Source: a virus. From it: a DNA stretch of 22,637 nt. The notes under the pieces were generated by a model. The model saw only the letters and a list, made by a program, of their open reading frames with translations. It did no database searches and was not told the DNA's origin. Within the stretch, counting starts at the first letter, position 1. Every line of letters starts with the position of its first letter. The stretch lies in the IMG/VR virus record IMGVR_UViG_3300025769_000918, positions 1 through 22,637 of that record; one strand, 5' to 3'. The position numbers and the translations under genes were made by a program. Below, piece after piece: positions 19,267 to 22,637 of the stretch.

Positions 19267-19887
19267 ATGAAGAAGTTGGGATTTTTTGGTGACAGTTTCT
19301 GTGAAAGCCGTGAATCACACAGTTGGTGTGTGTTGTTGGCAGAGAAGTTGGCACACCAAGTTACACACTGGGGCAGGGGCGGAGCATCCGTATGGAACAC
19401 TTTCATGGAATTTGAGGCTTTGCTGGAACAGGAACAATTACCAGATACCATGGTGTTCTGTTGGACAGAACCCTACCGTCTCTATCATCCTTCGGTGCCA
19501 TTGGCCAAGGGTGCGGTGCCTTATCCAGGGCCCGACCAGAACTTATTCAAGGCCGCGGACATGTATTACGTGTATCTGCAGGACTACAGGAAGGACGAGC
19601 TGGCCTACAGGTACGCCCTACAGTGGTTCGACCAAGAGGTGCTCTCAAAGGTAACCGATAAGAAAATCATACAGACGTGGAGCATGCGACCTTTCGAACT
19701 GTCTGGTGTGGAATGCGACTTGAAACTTAACACCGGAACGTTCATCAACGAGAGCATGTTGGAGTTCGCATGGAGAGGGCAGAAACCTAGCCCTGATTTC
19801 AAGTTTGACATCACACTGGCAAATCACATGACCAAACAACAGAACCAACAGTGGGCGGATAAAGTATATGACTTTATCTGTAGATAA
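19267..19887 (+). CDS. SGNH/GDSL hydrolase-like protein
   Basis: 206 residues. LGFFGDSFCES (4-14) is block I with the nucleophile S10. WGRGGASVWNTF (35-46) fits block II (Gly), and TMVFCWTEPYRLY (61-73) lies where block III (usually GxND) should be, with Thr in place of Asn. LANHMTKQQNQQWAD (184-198) carries H187 in the block V region. Typical members deacylate sugars or lipids. The missing block III Asn makes activity uncertain. The other SGNH protein at 7631-8323 is only distantly alike. A short tandem repeat follows the gene. Confidence 0.78.
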   Translation: MKKLGFFGDSFCESRESHSWCVLLAEKLAHQVTHWGRGGASVWNTFMEFEALLEQEQLPDTMVFCWTEPYRLYHPSVPLAKGAVPYPGPDQNLFKAADMYYVYLQDYRKDELAYRYALQWFDQEVLSKVTDKKIIQTWSMRPFELSGVECDLKLNTGTFINESMLEFAWRGQKPSPDFKFDITLANHMTKQQNQQWADKVYDFICR

Positions 19888-19903
19888 GTTTGAAAAAACA
19901 CAC

Positions 19904-19925
19904 TGGCTCGCTATTGGCTCGCTAT
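19904..19925. repeat. 11-bp perfect tandem repeat between convergent genes
   Basis: TGGCTCGCTAT occurs twice in a row in the 59-bp gap between 19887 and 19947. No hairpin with a T run is present. It looks like a recent slip duplication. Confidence 0.8.
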
Positions 19926-19946
19926 TAGTTCTTTTATATTCTGTGA

Positions 19947-20183
19947 TTATGCGGAGTAGTCTGGCAGTGGTCCACCGTACTTGCGACCCTTGATACGTTT
20001 GCCCGCCACCTTCTGTGTCTTGCCACCTATCTTCTGCTTACGATCTCCGGTACGTTTCATACGTCCCTTGGATTTACAGCTCGAGATCCAAGATGCCGGC
20101 AGTTTTGACTTGGGTCGACTACACACGCCCGCTGGTGCTGGTCCTATGTTCTCGTCTGTGTTGTAGACTTCGTAGATCTTCAT
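19947..20183 (-). CDS. Basic phage protein of unknown function
   Basis: 78 residues from the ATG at 20183 (MKIYEVYNTDENIGPAPAGV). A longer frame to 20201 reads through the promoter box and is not used. The C-terminal half is strongly basic (KGRMKRTGDRKQKIGGKTQK) and ends RKYGGPLPDYSA. It contains two Cys (about positions 21 and 36). It resembles a small T4-like phage protein of unknown role. The MKI.EV start is shared with 20354-20866, which also has a basic Cys-containing C-terminal part, so the two may be distant relatives. A GTTAAATA box lies 8 nt upstream. Confidence 0.78.
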   Translation of the reverse strand: MKIYEVYNTDENIGPAPAGVCSRPKSKLPASWISSCKSKGRMKRTGDRKQKIGGKTQKVAGKRIKGRKYGGPLPDYSA

Positions 20184-20191
20184 CGCACGTG

Positions 20192-20199
20192 TATTTAAC
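20192..20199 (-). promoter_or_regulatory. Late-type box GTTAAATA
   Basis: The minus strand reads GTTAAATA, 8 nt before the ATG at 20183. It keeps the TAAATA core and predicts a leader of about 3 nt. Confidence 0.5.
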
Positions 20200-20264
20200 A
20201 CATCCGTCCACCCAAAGTTGATCTTGTGCAGAACAACGCACCTGTTATTTCTAGCATCAGTTCA

Positions 20265-20331
20265 AGCATTAGGTTAAGCATAAGGTTAACCATAAGCACT
20301 AGGTTAAGCATTCAGCATTAAGGTTAAGCAC
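20265..20331 (+). repeat. Short direct-repeat cluster (AGGTTAAGCA) upstream of a late promoter
   Basis: AGGTTAAGCA occurs exactly at 20271-20280, 20301-20310 and 20321-20330, with a variant AGGTTAACCA at 20283-20292. Larger units AGCATT/AGCACT plus AGGTTAAGCA recur, so the repeat is partly nested. It ends 10 bp before the late box at 20341-20348. The 152-bp region between the divergent starts at 20183 and 20354 has no gene. Confidence 0.85.
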
Positions 20332-20340
20332 GGTAAGGTC

Positions 20341-20348
20341 AATAAATA
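20341..20348 (+). promoter_or_regulatory. T4-type late promoter box AATAAATA, 5 nt before ATG
   Basis: AATAAATA then CCCGT then the ATG at 20354. One mismatch from TATAAATA. The repeat cluster lies directly upstream. Confidence 0.65.
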
Positions 20349-20353
20349 CCCGT

Positions 20354-20866
20354 ATGAAGATCACTGAAGTAATCCTAGCGCCAACCAAACAGGAACACAC
20401 TAGATCTAGTGCCACACGATCCAGTGCCATTGCGGATGACAAGACACAAGATCCAGTGCCACAGGACCTAGTGCCTGTTATGGTCAATGGTGAGATCGAA
20501 TCACATCCAGACCATTCCGCCATAGCGGAGGGTGTCAGTCAGATCCTGAGGCGTACCAAGGGCAAGGCACCCAAGCAGGGTTTCAGGTGCTCGTCAGGAC
20601 CAAGGAAGGGCAGGATAGTGGCCAAGCCATCGACCTGTTTCATGAAGACTGACCCGCAGAAGTCAGCCAAGATCCGGAAGAAGCGACAGATCAAGGCCAC
20701 CCAGGCAGGCAAGAAACTGGCCCAGACCAAGCGATCAGGGGCGGGCTCACTGAGATTGAAGGGTGCCCAGATCAAACAGGCCAAGCAGAAGGGACCGAGC
20801 TTCCGAGGCAAGACGAAAGGCCGTTCACCCGTCAAATCCAAGATAGTGAGACCAAAGAAAAGGTAA
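20354..20866 (+). CDS. Basic phage protein with repeat-expanded N-terminal region
   Basis: 170 residues. The N-terminal 50 contain RSSATRSSA and QDPVPQDLVP, both encoded by the same DNA repeat read in different frames (20403-20475). Residues about 70-170 are strongly basic, with Lys/Arg-rich segments (KKRQIKATQAGKKLAQTKRS and others) and two Cys (79 and 95). The protein probably binds nucleic acid or is a packaged basic protein, judged from composition. It shares MKI.EV at the start with 19947-20183. The last residues are KIVRPKKR. No known domain. Confidence 0.82.
   Translation: MKITEVILAPTKQEHTRSSATRSSAIADDKTQDPVPQDLVPVMVNGEIESHPDHSAIAEGVSQILRRTKGKAPKQGFRCSSGPRKGRIVAKPSTCFMKTDPQKSAKIRKKRQIKATQAGKKLAQTKRSGAGSLRLKGAQIKQAKQKGPSFRGKTKGRSPVKSKIVRPKKR
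20403..20475 (+). repeat. GATC(C/T)AGTGCC repeats within a coding region
   Basis: GATCTAGTGCC (20403-20413), GATCCAGTGCC (20418-20428 and 20450-20460) and GACCTAGTGCC (20465-20475). The spacings are 15, 32 and 15 nt, so the first and second pairs are read in different frames. Confidence 0.85.
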
Positions 20867-20893
20867 AGTTGGCTCCTTTGGTGATTTTGATTA

Positions 20894-20966
20894 CCACTTT
20901 ATATTGTAGTTGATCTTGCCTTTATCCACAAGATCCAGTCACTCCTCACCCCAGCCACTTTATATT
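20894..20966 (+). repeat. Pair of 12-bp direct repeats in the leader region
   Basis: CCACTTTATATT occurs at 20894-20905 and 20955-20966 in the 178-bp intergenic stretch before 21045. The second copy runs into TATATAAT (20966-20973), which looks like a -10 but has no good -35. Apart from these and the promoter at 20983-21010, I see nothing else in the stretch. Confidence 0.7.
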
Positions 20967-20982
20967 ATATAATCTTACCAGG

Positions 20983-21010
20983 TTGACCCGATCCGTTTCC
21001 GTGCTATACT
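20983..21010 (+). promoter_or_regulatory. Sigma-70 promoter of the small-protein/methyltransferase operon
   Basis: TTGACC (20983-20988), a 16-bp spacer and TATACT (21005-21010). A start near 21017 gives a 28-nt leader with AAAGGAG 6 nt before the ATG at 21045. The same TTGACC -35 is found at 10286. Confidence 0.75.
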
Positions 21011-21044
21011 GAAGGATGATCACAAATTTTACAAAGGAGTTGAC

Positions 21045-21302
21045 ATGATAGAAGGACTACAGACCAAGAGCATAGAAGACATCTTCGAGGAGATGACGGA
21101 AACATACACCAAGGGCGACTACCTCGAGGGCATGACCAGGGACGGCGATGACGCCCTGATGACACCACAGACATTCGCGGACAGGTTCCAATCCGTGTGC
21201 ATGGGGTTCGGATACCGTGAGGCGGAGATAATCCCGGCCAAGATGGAGATATTCGACTGGTGCCGTGACTACCTACAGAACCTGGAGAACAAGTTCAGAT
21301 GA
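21045..21302 (+). CDS. Small acidic phage protein of unknown function
   Basis: 85 residues, acidic and helical (SIEDIFEEMTETYTKGDYLE at the start; IPAKMEIFDWCRDYLQNLEN at the end). First gene of the operon behind the sigma-70 promoter, with a strong Shine-Dalgarno (AAAGGAG). Its stop overlaps the next start (ATGA). No family recognised. Small acidic early proteins in phages often act on host factors, but nothing here shows that. Confidence 0.8.
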   Translation: MIEGLQTKSIEDIFEEMTETYTKGDYLEGMTRDGDDALMTPQTFADRFQSVCMGFGYREAEIIPAKMEIFDWCRDYLQNLENKFR

Positions 21303-21502
21303 TCAGTTCAATATTCGCAGGCATACTTTCGATCTTCACTGCCAGTGAAACCGTTGATGTGGGACACAAGATCATATCGGGTCTCAACACAACTGCCAAG
21401 ATCATAGAGAAGACCGAGAAGAACGAATGGAAGTCCAGCCTACACGAAGAGGGCTACCAGATAACCAAGGATTCAATCTTAAAAATGGGAGGACTAAAAT
21501 GA
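21299..21502 (+). CDS. Small phage protein with hydrophobic N-terminus
   Basis: 67 residues. The N-terminal 15 (MISSIFAGILSIFTA) are hydrophobic and could be a short membrane helix or part of an amphipathic region. The remainder is charged and helical (TTAKIIEKTEKNEWKSSLHE). It overlaps the previous stop by 4 nt and the next start by 4 nt (ATGA at both ends), so it is tightly coupled within the operon. Function unknown. Confidence 0.68.
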   Translation: MISSIFAGILSIFTASETVDVGHKIISGLNTTAKIIEKTEKNEWKSSLHEEGYQITKDSILKMGGLK

Positions 21503-21735
21503 CGATATCAGAAACTCATAGACACCATTTCCGGGTGGCCGACATAGGTGCCTGGGACTTGGACCAGGACAGGAGCATCGTGCCCGAGATCCACAATGTG
21601 TTGAAGCACACCGGGATCACGGCAGTGGTGGAGGGCGACGAGATGAACCAGGCCGCGTTCACGGTGTGGACCTACTCACCCAGAGAAGCGGTGGAGCAGG
21701 TGTTGAAAGAGCAAGGCATAGAACTGGAGGACTAG
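21499..21735 (+). CDS. Small acidic phage protein of unknown function
   Basis: 78 residues from the ATG at 21499. The frame is open further upstream, but that part overlaps 21299-21502 fully, and GGGAGGAC lies 5 nt before this ATG. It is compact and acidic, with HHFRVADIGAWDLDQDRSI near the N-terminus and a C-terminal helix EAVEQVLKEQGIELED. It ends one base before the TTG start of the methyltransferase. No family recognised. Confidence 0.78.
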   Translation: MTISETHRHHFRVADIGAWDLDQDRSIVPEIHNVLKHTGITAVVEGDEMNQAAFTVWTYSPREAVEQVLKEQGIELED

Positions 21736-21736
21736 A

Positions 21737-22621
21737 TTGTCCCACCAGATACACACGGGCGATAATCGAGACATACTGAAGACCTTTGACGAGAACAGCC
21801 TCGACGGTTGCGTCACAGACCCACCCTATGGGATGGCGATGGAGGATTGGGATGGTTCAGTGCCAACCACAGAGACCTGGCAGGAAGTGTTAAGGGTGCT
21901 CAAACCAGGAGCATTCTGTCTCAGTTTCTGTTCACCAGAACTTTATCACAGGATGGCCTCCAATGTGGAACGGGCGGGTTTCAGGATACTCGATATGATC
22001 AACTGGATAGTGACAACCAAGATGGCCAAGACCAACAGGCTGAAGCCAGCACACGAGCCCATCGTGGTGGCACAGAAGCCATTCACGGGCACCATAAAAC
22101 AGAATTCGGACGAGTGGGGTGTTGGAACTATCAACATCGATGGAGCCAGGGTTCCGTGGGAGGGCAGGCCACCCACAGGATGGACACGAGGTGGACACCA
22201 ACGGAGGGTGTTCGGCAAGTCAGAGACCCAATCAGACAGGGCCAAGGACGGCACGGTGGACGCCAACCCCGACGGCAGGTATCCCAGTGACGTGATGGGA
22301 CACTTCGATCAACCAGACATACAGAAATATTTCTATGCCCCCAGGGTCACTAGAAAAGAGAAGGGCGAATACAACGACCATCCCACGGTCAAACCCATAA
22401 ACCTTATGAGATACCTTGTGAGGATCTACACACCCGCAAAGGGCACGGTGCTGGATCCGTTCAATGGCACGGGCACCACAGGCATAGCATCGATCCAGGA
22501 GGGCAGGTCATATGTGGGCATCGAACTCAGTGAACACTATCGGGAGATATCGGAACAGAGGATCCAGGATCACTGTTCAGATCCCGCCAATTTCGAGCGA
22601 TTGTTCGACTACGAGCGGTAG
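21737..22621 (+). CDS. Beta-class DNA amino-methyltransferase (N6-adenine or N4-cytosine), orphan
   Basis: 294 residues from a TTG start, supported by GGAGGA 6 nt ahead and one base after the previous stop. The catalytic motif IV DPPYGM (28-33) comes before the SAM-binding motif I DPFNGTGTTG (240-249), so it is a beta-class enzyme. HPTVKP (the segment before motif I) is typical. The variable region between them (about 100-215) should hold the target-recognition part. DPPY suits N6-adenine methylation but does not exclude N4-cytosine. No restriction endonuclease gene is next to it in the window, so protection of phage DNA or epigenetic control is more likely. It ends 16 nt before the window edge. 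Confidence 0.93.
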   Translation: MSHQIHTGDNRDILKTFDENSLDGCVTDPPYGMAMEDWDGSVPTTETWQEVLRVLKPGAFCLSFCSPELYHRMASNVERAGFRILDMINWIVTTKMAKTNRLKPAHEPIVVAQKPFTGTIKQNSDEWGVGTINIDGARVPWEGRPPTGWTRGGHQRRVFGKSETQSDRAKDGTVDANPDGRYPSDVMGHFDQPDIQKYFYAPRVTRKEKGEYNDHPTVKPINLMRYLVRIYTPAKGTVLDPFNGTGTTGIASIQEGRSYVGIELSEHYREISEQRIQDHCSDPANFERLFDYER

Positions 22622-22637
22622 AAAAGTCGCATAGAAT

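Noticed and set aside
20265-20331. Repeat cluster as a CRISPR array
   Set aside because: The units are only 10 bp with irregular spacing and no spacers of even length, and there are no cas genes.
21808-22290. Plus-strand frame of 160 codons in another phase
   Set aside because: It overlaps the methyltransferase gene and lacks any motif. The methyltransferase frame has DPPYG and the motif I Gly run.

Overview
The window looks like part of the genome of a tailed phage, most likely a marine T4-like myovirus. The evidence is dense gene packing on both strands, many short genes of unknown function, repeated copies of a T4-type late promoter box (TATAAATA and variants ending in TAAATA), a few sigma-70-like promoters, strong hairpin terminators, and several proteins of types familiar to me from marine T4-like phages (a DUF6267-like protein, short Lys/Arg-rich proteins, a cold-shock protein, an orphan DNA methyltransferase). 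No portal, major capsid, terminase or polymerase gene lies in the window, so the assignment to a T4-like phage is an inference. The host is unknown. A DUF1178 protein hints at an alphaproteobacterial connection but does not prove one. I saw no tRNA, CRISPR array, integrase or insertion sequence.

Layout. 1-3.8 kb: minus-strand genes, mostly unrecognised, ending upstream with two Ala/Thr/Asp-rich proteins that have strong ribosome binding sites. 3.8-6.1 kb: a minus operon (helical protein, 38-residue Cys-rich protein, FkbM methyltransferase) divergent from the first of three glycosyltransferase-like paralogues. 6.1-9.1 kb: the DUF6267-like protein with ligase-like motifs, a small helical protein, an SGNH-type protein, a two-helix membrane protein and two overlapping mini-genes. 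9.1-11.2 kb: a plus-strand block with a DUF1178 zinc-ribbon protein, a basic AT-rich gene behind a near-consensus sigma-70 promoter, and a cold-shock protein. 11.2-13.2 kb: three small paralogous minus-strand proteins with a radical SAM gene between the second and third. 13.2-19.9 kb: a metabolic and glycan-like island with two more glycosyltransferase-like paralogues, a three-gene operon (arginine:glycine amidinotransferase-like, a divergent second amidinotransferase, NDP-sugar dehydrogenase), a 2-oxoglutarate/Fe(II) oxygenase-like protein and a second SGNH protein. 19.9-22.6 kb: two basic proteins flanking a short-repeat region, then a sigma-70-driven plus operon of three small proteins and a beta-class DNA methyltransferase.

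How the genes may work together. The FkbM methyltransferase, three glycosyltransferase-like proteins, NDP-sugar dehydrogenase, amidinotransferases, SGNH proteins and oxygenase would fit synthesis or decoration of a surface glycan or small molecule, of the host or of the virion. That is inference. The most unusual points are the amidinotransferase pair joined to a sugar dehydrogenase, and a promoter geometry in which the late box lies exactly 5 nt before the ATG of six genes. With T4 rules, that geometry places the transcription start on the start codon itself (leaderless mRNAs).
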